DNA from: Actinomycetaceae bacterium
GTDB taxonomy: Bacteria > Actinomycetota > Actinomycetes > Actinomycetales > Actinomycetaceae
Assembly: GCA_030530685.1 (NCBI GenBank)
Contig: JAUMUM010000002.1
Span: 1-64,000 of the forward strand
Reading direction: 5' to 3'
DNA: 64,000 nt
Shown here in pieces: positions 17,896 to 26,809 of the stretch; position 1 is the first letter of the stretch, and each line of letters starts with the position of its first letter. The translations under genes and the position numbers were made by a program. The notes beneath the pieces are model-generated. The model was given only the letters and a program-made list of their open reading frames with translations. It was not told the origin of the DNA and did not search any database.

Positions 17896-18375
17896 GTGCT
17901 ACGCCGTCTCATTCGACGCCTCGCGCGCGGGCAGACCCCGCGCCAGTGGCTCGTCGAATTCCTGCAATTCTGCACGGTGGGCCTGGGCGCCTACGTCGTC
18001 GACGTCGGCCTGTTCAACTTCCTGGCCTACGGCAGCCCGGTGAGCCTGCCCGGCGACAGGTCCATCACCGCCAAAGTCATCTCCGTGACGATCTCGGTGA
18101 TCTTCTCGTGGCTGGCCAACCGCATGTGGACCTTCAGGGCCAAGCAGAACCCGCACAGGACCCGCGAATTCGCCATGTTCGTACTCGTGAACCTGGGCGG
18201 CATGCTCATCGCGCTGGGGTGCCTGGCCTTCTCGCGCTACGGCCTGGGCCTGACGAGCCAGTTCGCGGACAATGTTTCGGCCAATATCGTCGGCCTGGTG
18301 CTGGGCACCGCCTTCCGGTACATCATGTACCGCTACGTCGTCTTCAGCGACGACGCCTCGCGCCCATCGCAATGA
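17896..18375 (+). CDS. GtrA-family membrane protein
   Basis: A 159-residue GtrA/DPMS-like protein with four membrane segments (FCTVGLGAYVVDVGLFNFL, VISVTISVIFSWLANRMWTF, FVLVNLGGMLIALGCLAF, SANIVGLVLGTAFRYIMYR). The SWLANRMWTF and FRYIMYRYVVF stretches are family hallmarks. GtrA-like proteins are thought to flip or present polyprenyl-linked sugars for glycan decoration. There is no ribosome site: TACACT at 17884-17889 lies six bases before the GTG, so the message may be leaderless. GTG at 17893 is an alternative. Its 3' end overlaps the convergent histidine kinase gene by 32 bases. Confidence 0.85.
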   Translation: MLRRLIRRLARGQTPRQWLVEFLQFCTVGLGAYVVDVGLFNFLAYGSPVSLPGDRSITAKVISVTISVIFSWLANRMWTFRAKQNPHRTREFAMFVLVNLGGMLIALGCLAFSRYGLGLTSQFADNVSANIVGLVLGTAFRYIMYRYVVFSDDASRPSQ

Positions 18376-19645
18376 TCGATCCCGAAGGCAGGATCTTATC
18401 CGGGTCGAGCGAGCGCGGCACCGCGGACAGCGCCACCCTGAAGACGGGCGGGCTGGCCTGGGTCAACTCCAGACGCCCTCCGGCCGACTCGGCCAGGCTG
18501 CGCGCCAGCGGCAGGCCGATGCCCGTCGATCCCCCCGTCGACACTCCCTTGGTGAAGATGGCCTCCGTCAGGTCCTCGCTGATCCCCTTCCCCTCGTCGG
18601 AGACGTCGACGACCACGCCCTTGCCGACCTTGCGGGCCGCCACCCGCGTGGCGCCCTCGCCGTACTTGAGGGAGTTCTCGATGAGCGTGGCGAGGATCTG
18701 GGCCAGGGAACCGGGCGAGGCGAGCACGGCCAGCCCCTCCTCGCCCTCGAAGACGAGCGCGCGGCCGGCCTTCTTGAAGGCGCGGTTCCATTCGTCCTTC
18801 TGCTGCTCGAATAGCTTGCGCAACGGCACGGCCTCGGTCCCCGGCACGACGGCCCGGGAGGCGGTCAGCAGGTCGGAGACGACGCCGGCCAGCCTTTCGA
18901 CCTGCTCGAGGCAGGAGGCGGCCTCCTCGCGGACCTCCTCCTGATCTGACAGGTACTCGATCTCCTCCAGGCGCATCGACAGCGCCGTCAGCGGCGTGCG
19001 CAGCTGGTGGGAGGCGTCGGCGGCGAACTGGCGCTCGGCGGCGATGCGGCCGGCCATGCGCTCGGCGGTGCGTTCCAGCTCCTCATAGACGAGGTCGATC
19101 TCCTCAATGCCGGAGCGCTTCATGCGCGGACGGGCCTGGCCGGCGCCCAGTTGCTCGGCGGCAGCGGCCAGGTAGATGAGCGGCGCGGATAGCTTGCGCG
19201 AGTATCGTCGGGCGATGCCCGCCGCAATGGCGGAGGTCAGGGCGATGGCCACGACGCCCGCACCGACGACGAAGGCCACGCGCACGACGACGTCGAAGCG
19301 GCGCATCTGCACGGTCACCTCGGCGCCGGAAGCCCCCACCACCGTGTACGAGATCCGCTCGCCCTGCGGCTCCTCGCCCTTCTTGATGACCCGCCCGTCG
19401 ACCTCGAGGCGCACGTGGATCGGATAGGGCGAGGAAAGAACGCGGTTCTCGATGAGGCCGATCGGCAGGTCCTGGCCGTCGGCGGCCCGCTGGTCGATGA
19501 CATTGGCGATCGTCAGTGCCTGATTGTGGACATTGGTGACGGTGTTGCGCCACAGGAAGTAGGAGCATGAGGCGATGCCAATGGCCCCGAAGCAGGTGGC
19601 CACGACGACAACCCACGTGACGATGAGGTATGCGCGCCTGCGCAT
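18344..19645 (-). CDS. two-component sensor histidine kinase
   Basis: A 433-residue membrane kinase. Two helices (about 7-31 and 122-145) flank an extracytoplasmic sensor loop of about 90 residues, followed by a HAMP-like segment. The dimerisation box is FAADASHQLRTPLTAL, with His213 the expected phosphorylation site. The ATPase domain has ENSLKYG (N box), DEGKGI (G1) and GGSTGIGLPLA (G2). It lies three bases downstream of an OmpR-family regulator and is surely its partner. The sensor loop has no recognisable domain, so the signal is unknown. The gene end runs into the convergent gtrA-like gene. Confidence 0.93.
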   Translation of the reverse strand: MRRRAYLIVTWVVVVATCFGAIGIASCSYFLWRNTVTNVHNQALTIANVIDQRAADGQDLPIGLIENRVLSSPYPIHVRLEVDGRVIKKGEEPQGERISYTVVGASGAEVTVQMRRFDVVVRVAFVVGAGVVAIALTSAIAAGIARRYSRKLSAPLIYLAAAAEQLGAGQARPRMKRSGIEEIDLVYEELERTAERMAGRIAAERQFAADASHQLRTPLTALSMRLEEIEYLSDQEEVREEAASCLEQVERLAGVVSDLLTASRAVVPGTEAVPLRKLFEQQKDEWNRAFKKAGRALVFEGEEGLAVLASPGSLAQILATLIENSLKYGEGATRVAARKVGKGVVVDVSDEGKGISEDLTEAIFTKGVSTGGSTGIGLPLARSLAESAGGRLELTQASPPVFRVALSAVPRSLDPDKILPSGSIIAMGARRRR

Positions 19646-19648
19646 CGC

Positions 19649-20323
<675 letters not shown>

Positions 20324-20381
20324 GCGTGAATTCTAATGCAGTTTTCTTTACTTTAGGACGTGCGACATTGGGGAATCTTTA

Positions 20382-21449
20382 CTACTGAGACGAGCGCGAC
20401 GTCGGCACCCGGCGCAGCTCGATCGCGTCGATTCGGCCAAATCCCTGGAGTGTGGGCGATCCGGCCGGCACGAGCGTGTAACGGCCGAGTTTGAGTGAGC
20501 GTAAAATCTCAGCCGTTTCTTTATCGGTCATGACGACGCCGGAGTCGGCGACGTCGACCAGCCTTGACGCCAGGTTGACCTTGGGCCCGAAAATGTCACC
20601 GAACCTGGAGACGACTCCGCCCCACACGAGCGAGGCGCGCACGGGCAGCATGCCTTCGACCTCGCGCAGCTCCTCGATGATGTTCGTGGCGACCTCGGCG
20701 CCGGTGACGACGTCGTCGGCGATGTACAGGAAGGCGTCACCGATGGTCTTGACCACGCGGGCGCCGTTGGTGTGGATGACCTCGCGGCAGGTGTAGTCGA
20801 ATTCCTCGATGAGCTTGATGAAGTCGGCCGAGCCGAGCTCGTTGGAGCGGTTGGTGAAGGCCACCATGTCGATGAAGCCGAAGGCGCGCTGCAGCGTGAC
20901 GTTGGAGGCGTCGTCCGGGTCCATCTGCCCGACCTCTGCCTCGCTGCGGCGCAGCAGGAAGGTCATGTGACGACGCCAGGAGTATTCGATCTGGGAGCGC
21001 AGGTAGTCCTCGTACTCGGATATGCGGTCGAGCACCCAGTAGCGTGCCGAGATCCCGTCCAGGCCCAACTCGATGCGCGCGTACTCGACGAGCACCTCGT
21101 GCTGCCACCACACGAGGCGGTCGGCCATGTGCGACTGCGCGCGGTTGAGTGATTCGAGCGTCTCGGGCGTGAACTTGCCCGAGGCCAGCGCCTGCCCGTG
21201 CGCGCGCATGGCCTGCACGTCGTAGTCGCCGAAAGCACGCGTCTGGCTGTCCTGGCGAATATTGGGAAAGCCCATGGACAGCCAGAACTTGCGGGCCGCC
21301 TCGACGTCCAAGCCGGCGGCCTGGGCCGCCTCGGCCAGGGTGTAGGGGGTCGGGCCCTTCAGGAGCCGTTCGACGTTCCTCTGCACCGTGTTGGACGGAC
21401 CAGAGCCTGTATGTGCGGGATCCTCGTCGTCGCTACGTGAACCAGACAC
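20382..21449 (-). CDS. cya: class III adenylate cyclase, Rv1264-like, soluble
   Basis: A 355-residue cyclase that makes cAMP from ATP. The N-terminal half resembles the adenylate cyclase regulatory domain of mycobacterial Rv1264 (TLAEAAQAAGLDVEAARKFW), which there senses pH and inhibits activity. No membrane segment is seen. The C-terminal catalytic domain has all the expected residues: metal-binding Asp194 (GFIDMVAFT) and Asp238 (KTIGDAF), adenine-binding Lys234 and Asp285, and transition-state Asn292 and Arg296 (VNLASR). The enzyme should be an active homodimer. The GTG start has GGAGG four bases upstream. A CRP/GlxR-like palindrome lies about 35 bases upstream of the start, which suggests feedback by cAMP. 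Confidence 0.93.
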   Translation of the reverse strand: MSGSRSDDEDPAHTGSGPSNTVQRNVERLLKGPTPYTLAEAAQAAGLDVEAARKFWLSMGFPNIRQDSQTRAFGDYDVQAMRAHGQALASGKFTPETLESLNRAQSHMADRLVWWQHEVLVEYARIELGLDGISARYWVLDRISEYEDYLRSQIEYSWRRHMTFLLRRSEAEVGQMDPDDASNVTLQRAFGFIDMVAFTNRSNELGSADFIKLIEEFDYTCREVIHTNGARVVKTIGDAFLYIADDVVTGAEVATNIIEELREVEGMLPVRASLVWGGVVSRFGDIFGPKVNLASRLVDVADSGVVMTDKETAEILRSLKLGRYTLVPAGSPTLQGFGRIDAIELRRVPTSRSSQ

Positions 21450-21483
21450 ACTACCTCCGCTGTATCACAGTCATTCTTACCCG

Positions 21484-21499
21484 TGTGCATTCAATCACA
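21484..21499. promoter_or_regulatory. CRP/GlxR-like operator upstream of the adenylate cyclase gene
   Basis: The 16-base site TGTGCATTCAATCACA matches the CRP/GlxR consensus TGTGA-N6-TCACA at nine of ten defined positions. It lies 35 bases upstream of the cyclase GTG, in the 157-base region shared with the divergent DUF885 gene. GlxR-type regulation of cyclase genes is known in Corynebacterium; binding here is inferred. Confidence 0.55.
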
Positions 21500-21606
21500 C
21501 TCATTTTACGGTGCCAAGGCACCCGCGTCACGCACCCGGCCGTGCCGGACCGGGTCGAATCGCCCGCTCGCGTGTCAATCGCGTGGCGGGCGACTACCCT
21601 TGACCC

Positions 21607-23226
21607 ATGGCAAACTCACACATCGACGAACTTTCCAACCGGTACTTCGAGCAGATGCTGCGTCTTTCCCCCGAGCGGGCGACGGTGGTCGGAGTTCGCC
21701 ACGTCGACCAGGGGACGTGGTCCGACTACTCCCCCGAGGGAATCGAGGCATTGCGCGAGGCCGCTTCCTCGACCCTGGCGCAATTGGAGACGCTCGAGGC
21801 CGACGGCGAGGACGACGACGTCGCCGCCGCGGCCCTGCGCGAGAGGCTGAGCCTGAACATCGAACTCGTCGACGCCGGCCAGCTCACCGGCGCGCTCAAC
21901 GTCATCGACTCGCCCATCCAGGCCATTCGCGACACTTTCGACCTCATGCCCACCGCCACGGACGATGACTGGGCGACGATCGGCCGCCGCCTGGCCGCCA
22001 TTCCCGAGGCGCTCGACGGCTACCGCAGGGCGCTGGCCTGGCGGCTGGGAAGCGGGCCGCGGCCGGCGCTGCGACAGGTCGTCAAGTGCGCCGAGCAGTG
22101 CGACGTCGTCGCCGGCGAGGATTCGCCGTTCTCGCACCTCGTGGCCGGGCGCGAGGAGCTGGATGAGGCCTGCCGGGCAGCGCGGGCGGCCTACGGCGAG
22201 CTCGCCGAGTACCTGCGCCGGGAGATTGCCCCCGCGGCCAGCGAGGTCGACGCCGTCGGCCGCGAGCAATACGAGCTGGCCTCCCGCGTCTTCCTGGGCG
22301 CCAGGGTGGACCTGGACGAGACCTACGAGTGGGGCCTTGCCGAGCTCGCCTCGATCAAGGCCGAGCAGGAGGACGTGGCTCGCCAACTCTACGGCCCGGG
22401 CGTGTCCGTGGCCGAGGCCTGTGAGCGCCTGACGGCCGACGCGCAGCGCAAGCTCTACGGCACCGATGCCCTGCGCGAGTGGATGCAGACCACGGCCGAC
22501 GGCGCCATGGACGCCATGGGCGCCTACTTTGACATCCCCGAGCCCATGCGCACCATCGAATGCTGCATCGCGCCGTCGGGCACGGGCGGGATCTACTACA
22601 CGCCGCCCACGGACGACTTCTCGCGGCCGGGTCGCATGTGGTGGTCGGTACCCGCGGGCGTGACCGAATTCACCACGTGGCAGGAGAAGACGACCGTCTT
22701 CCACGAGGGCGTGCCCGGCCACCACCTCCAGCTCGGTCTGGCCATCGCACTCAAGGACAGGCTCAACGATTGGCGTCGTCACGACTGCTGGGTCTCCGGG
22801 CACGGCGAGGGCTGGGCCCTCTACTCGGAGCAGCTCATGCGCGAGCTAGGCTTCATGGACGAACCGGGCGAGTACATGGGCCTGCTCGACGGCATGCGAC
22901 TGCGCGCCACGCGCGTCGTGCTCGACATCGGCCTGCACCTGGGCAAGGCCACCGACGAGGGCGGCACGTGGGACGCCGACTACGCCTGGCGCTTCCTGTG
23001 CGACAACGTGGCGATGGACCGCTCCTTCCTGGCCTTCGAGTTCGACCGCTACCTCGGCTGGCCGGGGCAGGCGCCGTCCTACAAGATCGGGCAGCGCATC
23101 TGGAACGAGCTGCGCGACGACGCCCGCCGGGCCGCCGGGGCCGACTTCGACCTGAAGGCCTGGCACATGAAGGCCCTGTCGATCGGCTCGGTGGGCCTGG
23201 ACGTGTTGCGGCAGGCGCTTGCATGA
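21607..23226 (+). CDS. DUF885-family zinc peptidase-like protein
   Basis: A 539-residue protein of the DUF885 family, distantly related to zinc carboxypeptidases and oligopeptidases. The metal motif HEGVPGHH is at 366-373, the likely third ligand is Glu401 in GHGEGWALYSEQL, and FDRYLGWPGQAPSYKIGQ near the C-terminus is a family hallmark. There is no signal peptide, so it should be cytoplasmic. The substrate is unknown; peptide or amide hydrolysis is the family expectation. It overlaps the next gene by ATGA, so the two are coupled. Confidence 0.85.
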   Translation: MANSHIDELSNRYFEQMLRLSPERATVVGVRHVDQGTWSDYSPEGIEALREAASSTLAQLETLEADGEDDDVAAAALRERLSLNIELVDAGQLTGALNVIDSPIQAIRDTFDLMPTATDDDWATIGRRLAAIPEALDGYRRALAWRLGSGPRPALRQVVKCAEQCDVVAGEDSPFSHLVAGREELDEACRAARAAYGELAEYLRREIAPAASEVDAVGREQYELASRVFLGARVDLDETYEWGLAELASIKAEQEDVARQLYGPGVSVAEACERLTADAQRKLYGTDALREWMQTTADGAMDAMGAYFDIPEPMRTIECCIAPSGTGGIYYTPPTDDFSRPGRMWWSVPAGVTEFTTWQEKTTVFHEGVPGHHLQLGLAIALKDRLNDWRRHDCWVSGHGEGWALYSEQLMRELGFMDEPGEYMGLLDGMRLRATRVVLDIGLHLGKATDEGGTWDADYAWRFLCDNVAMDRSFLAFEFDRYLGWPGQAPSYKIGQRIWNELRDDARRAAGADFDLKAWHMKALSIGSVGLDVLRQALA

Positions 23227-24530
23227 GCCTGCCGCGCCTGACGCTGCTCCTGGCGAGCAAGTCGCCCGCCAGGCTGGCCACGCTTCGCGCTGCCGGCCTC
23301 AATCCGCGGGTGCGGGTATCCGACGTCGACGAGGATCGCGTGCTGGCGGGCGTGCGGGCCGGGGCCGGGGCGCGGGTGCTGGCCCTGGCCACGGCCAAGG
23401 CGCGGGCCGTGTCCGGCCGGGTGCCGGTGGGCCGCGATCGGTGGCCCGAAGCTGGCGGGAAGGGCGGGCTCGACGGGGCCGACGGCGCGGCGAGCGGTGA
23501 CAGTGCGGCGGCGGAGGGCGGAGCGAACGCTGGCGAGGCGCGCGCCGGCGAGGCGGACGGCCGCGAGGCCGAACCGGCGGAGACGATCGTGCTCGGCTGC
23601 GACTCGATGTTCGAGTTCGACGGGCAGATCGTGGGGAAGCCTCACAGCCGGCAGGTCGCGCGCGAGCGGCTCAGCCGCATGGCCGGTCGCTCGGGCATCC
23701 TGCACACCGGGCACTGCCTCATCCACGCGGGATCGGGCCTCCAGCTCGGCGGCGTTTCGCACGCCGTCGTCCACGTCGCGCGCCTGACCGCCGAGGAGAT
23801 CGACGCCTACGTCGCTTCGGGAGAGCCGCTGGGCGTGGCCGGATCCTTCACGGTCGACGCCCTGGGCGGGCCGTTCATCGATCGCGTCGACGGCGACTAC
23901 CACGGCGTCGTCGGGGTCTCACTGCCCCTCCTGCGGTCGATGATGGCCCACTGGGACCTGTCCATCACGCAGTTCTGGCAGCGCCCGGCCGCGGGCGATC
24001 TCAGCGAGCGCGCCCGCCGCATGCTCGAGGCCACCCGCCGCTTCGAGCCGAAGCACGGCGCCGATGGCTTCATTGCCTGCTCGTGCGGAAAGGTCCACTG
24101 GGGCTTGAACGGGGCCGGCGGCGTCCTCGCCTACCGCGTGCGCGAGCGCGTCGAGATCCTCGCCCAACTGCGCTCGGCCCGGACGCACAATGGCGGCACC
24201 TGGTCGATACCGGGCGGCGCCATCGAGTGGTTCGAGACGCCGGCGGAAGGGGCCCTGCGCGAGTTTCGCGAAGAGACGCAGATCGGGGCCGAGGAGCTGG
24301 TCGTCGAGGATGAGTACACCGACGAGCACGGCGACTGGGCGTACACGACGCTCGTGGCACGATGCGACAGAGCCGAGCCCGTGGCCGACTACGAATCGGC
24401 CGAGTTGCGCTGGATCGGGCTCGACGAGGCTGACGGCCTGCCCCTGCACCCGGCCTTCGCCACGGCGCTGCCTGTCCTGCGGGACAAGGTCCGCGAACTG
24501 ACGGCCGGTGACGGCGCGGCCGGACTGTAA
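23223..24530 (+). CDS. Maf-like nucleotide pyrophosphatase fused to a Nudix hydrolase
   Basis: A 435-residue two-domain protein. Residues 1-245 form a Maf/YhdE-type domain: LLLASKSPARLATLRAAGL at the start, GCDSMFEFDGQIVGKP for the catalytic Asp and Lys, and VDALGGPFIDRVDGDYHGVVG near its end. Maf proteins hydrolyse modified or canonical nucleoside triphosphates. A disordered Gly/Ala/Glu-rich insert of about 50 residues (about 69-120) splits the Maf domain. Residues from about 284 begin with CSCGKVHWGLNGAGG, a short Cys/His motif seen before some actinobacterial Nudix domains. The Nudix box runs from Gly332 to about 354 with REFREET. Both halves would clean the nucleotide pool, so the fusion makes sense. 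The ATG overlaps the DUF885 stop. Confidence 0.88.
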   Translation: MSLPRLTLLLASKSPARLATLRAAGLNPRVRVSDVDEDRVLAGVRAGAGARVLALATAKARAVSGRVPVGRDRWPEAGGKGGLDGADGAASGDSAAAEGGANAGEARAGEADGREAEPAETIVLGCDSMFEFDGQIVGKPHSRQVARERLSRMAGRSGILHTGHCLIHAGSGLQLGGVSHAVVHVARLTAEEIDAYVASGEPLGVAGSFTVDALGGPFIDRVDGDYHGVVGVSLPLLRSMMAHWDLSITQFWQRPAAGDLSERARRMLEATRRFEPKHGADGFIACSCGKVHWGLNGAGGVLAYRVRERVEILAQLRSARTHNGGTWSIPGGAIEWFETPAEGALREFREETQIGAEELVVEDEYTDEHGDWAYTTLVARCDRAEPVADYESAELRWIGLDEADGLPLHPAFATALPVLRDKVRELTAGDGAAGL

Positions 24531-24747
24531 TCGGCCGCCCGCTCTCGGTGGCCGGCACCCGAGCCTCGGCAGCCGGCGTGCAAGCCAACCGGGCGCCCAA
24601 GCCAGCGGCGTGCCCGACGCCAGCCCGCTATGGTCCCAGGCCAGCCGCCCGCCCCGGGACCGCCGGGCCGAGGCCGGGCGCCTCGACGTATGATTGCCGA
24701 GTCGAGCAAGTACGATCGCGGGGCCTGCCCGCAAACGAGAAGGACAC
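24531..24747 (+). other. spacer upstream of trpS
   Basis: The 217 bases between the Maf-Nudix gene and trpS hold no convincing gene. The first part is GC-rich with repeated CCGGC motifs. I saw no T-box, leader peptide or clear promoter. Confidence 0.3.
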
Positions 24748-25848
24748 ATGACTGCTAACTTCGAGGACGCCCTGGAGAACTCCACGAGCGATGCTTCGCT
24801 GGCCCGCACGCGCGCCGTCAGCGAAAAGATCGAGGCTTCGATCGCCCAGGACCCTGGGCAGTTCCGCGTGCTGACGGGAGACCGGCCCACCGGGCACCTG
24901 CACATCGGCCACTACTTCGGGTCACTCCACAACCGGCTGCGCCTGCAGCGCGCCGGCGTCGAAACGTGGCTCGTCATCGCCGACTTCCAGGTCATCACGG
25001 ACCGCGACGGCGTCGGCCCCATTCGCGAGCGCGTGCGCTCCCTGGTCACCGACTACCTCGCCATCGGCCTGGATCCCGATAAGTCGACGATCTTCGCCCA
25101 CTCGGCCATCCCCGCCCTCAACGAGCTCATGCTTCCCTTCCTTTCCCTCGTCACGGACTCGGAACTGCGCCGCAACCCGACCGTCAAGGCCGAACTCGAG
25201 GCGAGCGGCAACCGGCCCATGTCCGGCCTGCTGCTGACCTACCCCGTCCATCAGGCGGCCGACATCCTCTTCTGCAAGGCCAATCTCGTGCCCGTCGGCA
25301 AGGACCAGCTCCCCCACCTGGAGCAGACGCGCGTCATCGCCGACCGCTTCGAGGCACGCTACGGCAACGGCGGCGGCGAGCCCGTCTTCCCGCGCCCGCA
25401 CGCCCTGCTTTCCGAGGCGGAGACCGTTCTGGGGCTCGACGGGGCGAAGATGAGCAAGTCCCGCGGCAACACCATCGAACTGCGCATGAGCGCCGACGAG
25501 ACCGCCAAGCTCATCAAGAAGGCCGTCACCGACTCCGACCGGCACATCACCTACGATCCCGAGGCGCGCCCGGAGGTGTCCAACCTCGTCAAGCTCGCCT
25601 CGCTGGCGCAGGGCCGCGATCCCGTCGCGGTGGCCGAGGAGATCGGCGACGGTGGCGGCGGTGCGCTCAAGAAGCTCGTGACCGAGTCGCTCAACGAGAT
25701 GCTGGCGCCCATTCGCGCGCACCGAGCCGAGCTCGAGGCCGAGCCCGAGTACGTCGACGCCGTGCTGCGCCGGGGGATCGAGCGCGCGAACGAGGTCGCC
25801 GAGACGACGCTGGGCGAGGTCCGCCAGGCAATGAACATGGTGTACTGA
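24748..25848 (+). CDS. trpS: tryptophanyl-tRNA synthetase
   Basis: A 366-residue class Ic aminoacyl-tRNA synthetase that charges tRNA-Trp. The HIGH motif is at 52-55 in PTGHLHIGHYFGSL and the KMSKS loop at 234-238 in GLDGAKMSKSRGN. Other family marks are YPVHQAADILF and GKDQLPHLEQTR. The ATG is chosen because AGAAGGA lies six bases before it; an earlier GTG-type frame extension has no similarity. Length is normal. A GC-rich hairpin follows the gene. Confidence 0.95.
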   Translation: MTANFEDALENSTSDASLARTRAVSEKIEASIAQDPGQFRVLTGDRPTGHLHIGHYFGSLHNRLRLQRAGVETWLVIADFQVITDRDGVGPIRERVRSLVTDYLAIGLDPDKSTIFAHSAIPALNELMLPFLSLVTDSELRRNPTVKAELEASGNRPMSGLLLTYPVHQAADILFCKANLVPVGKDQLPHLEQTRVIADRFEARYGNGGGEPVFPRPHALLSEAETVLGLDGAKMSKSRGNTIELRMSADETAKLIKKAVTDSDRHITYDPEARPEVSNLVKLASLAQGRDPVAVAEEIGDGGGGALKKLVTESLNEMLAPIRAHRAELEAEPEYVDAVLRRGIERANEVAETTLGEVRQAMNMVY

Positions 25849-25858
25849 CGGCACGCAG

Positions 25859-25886
25859 GCCGGCCGCGGTCGTAGCTTCGGCCGGC
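25859..25886 (+). terminator. hairpin after trpS
   Basis: GCCGGCCG pairs with CGGCCGGC across a 12-base loop, ten bases after the stop codon. No T tract follows. Confidence 0.4.
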
Positions 25887-26071
25887 AGCGAGCACGGGCG
25901 CGACAGGCAGGACTGCGGCAGTGGCGGGCCAGGGATTCGGGCCGAGGCCGCGACCGCGGGGTCCGGCAGCGGGCGCGGGTCAGACAGAGGCCCGCGGGCC
26001 TCGTCGGCCTCGAACGCCAATTCATCAATGGCTGGCAAGGGAAGGTACCGTGGCGTTGGGAGGGATGCACA

Positions 26072-26809
26072 GTGGCTGAATCGTCGAAGGCCAGCCGCGG
26101 CAGGCGCGAGTCCGCCGCTGCCGGGCGGCACAGCGCGAGTCTTGCCCTGCGGGTTGCCCTGGGGGCGTTCGTCGTCGTCTTCTACAACAGCTGGGTCCTG
26201 TGGCCGCTCAACGGCGACCCGCAGGTCCTTTCCGGCTACCTGTCCGAGCTCGCCGCCCAGGACCAGCCCTACCAGTGGGTCTTCCGCCTGACCGACGTGG
26301 CCTCGGCCTGCGCCTTCGGCGCGATCGCCGCTCTGGGGCGGCGCGGCTGGGCGAGCTGGCTCGGGCGCTGGTCCGCATACCTGGCGCTCGCCCTCCTGCT
26401 TGCGGCCGTCGGCACCGTGCTCGACGCCATTTTCAACCTGCCGTGCGCCGAGAGCCGCGACGCTGCCTGCGCCTCGACCTTCGGGGTCGTGCGGCGCCTG
26501 CACGAGGCCGCATCGGTGCTCGCGTCCGTCGCGCTCATCGCCATCATTGGCCTGGTCGCGCTGGCCTTCGCCGAGCTCGACGGGTGTTGGAGTCGGCGAG
26601 CCGTGGCGGTGGCGGCATTCGCCGTTCTCGTCGCGATCCTGCTGGTGTCGAGCGCCGTCCTTCCCTTCGTCGTGCCCGGCGTGCAAGGCCCGCTCCAGCT
26701 CGTCCAGGTGCCTCTGTCCTCGGCGTGGATCGCGTTCCTCGCCTGGCGCCTGGACGCCGGACCTAGCCGCTCTAAGACGCCGTCCGACGCCGGATCGGAG
26801 TCCGCGTGA
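26072..26809 (+). CDS. DUF998-like integral membrane protein
   Basis: A 245-residue membrane protein with about six hydrophobic segments after a basic N-terminus (SKASRGRRESAA). The arrangement, with WPLNGDPQVLSGYLSELAA in the first loop and RRLHEAASVLASVALIAIIGL later, resembles DUF998-family proteins, whose function is unknown. The GTG start has GGGAGG about eight bases upstream. Its stop overlaps the start of an alpha/beta hydrolase gene, so the two are cotranscribed; a membrane protein paired with a hydrolase suggests a joint job that I cannot name. Confidence 0.65.
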   Translation: MAESSKASRGRRESAAAGRHSASLALRVALGAFVVVFYNSWVLWPLNGDPQVLSGYLSELAAQDQPYQWVFRLTDVASACAFGAIAALGRRGWASWLGRWSAYLALALLLAAVGTVLDAIFNLPCAESRDAACASTFGVVRRLHEAASVLASVALIAIIGLVALAFAELDGCWSRRAVAVAAFAVLVAILLVSSAVLPFVVPGVQGPLQLVQVPLSSAWIAFLAWRLDAGPSRSKTPSDAGSESA

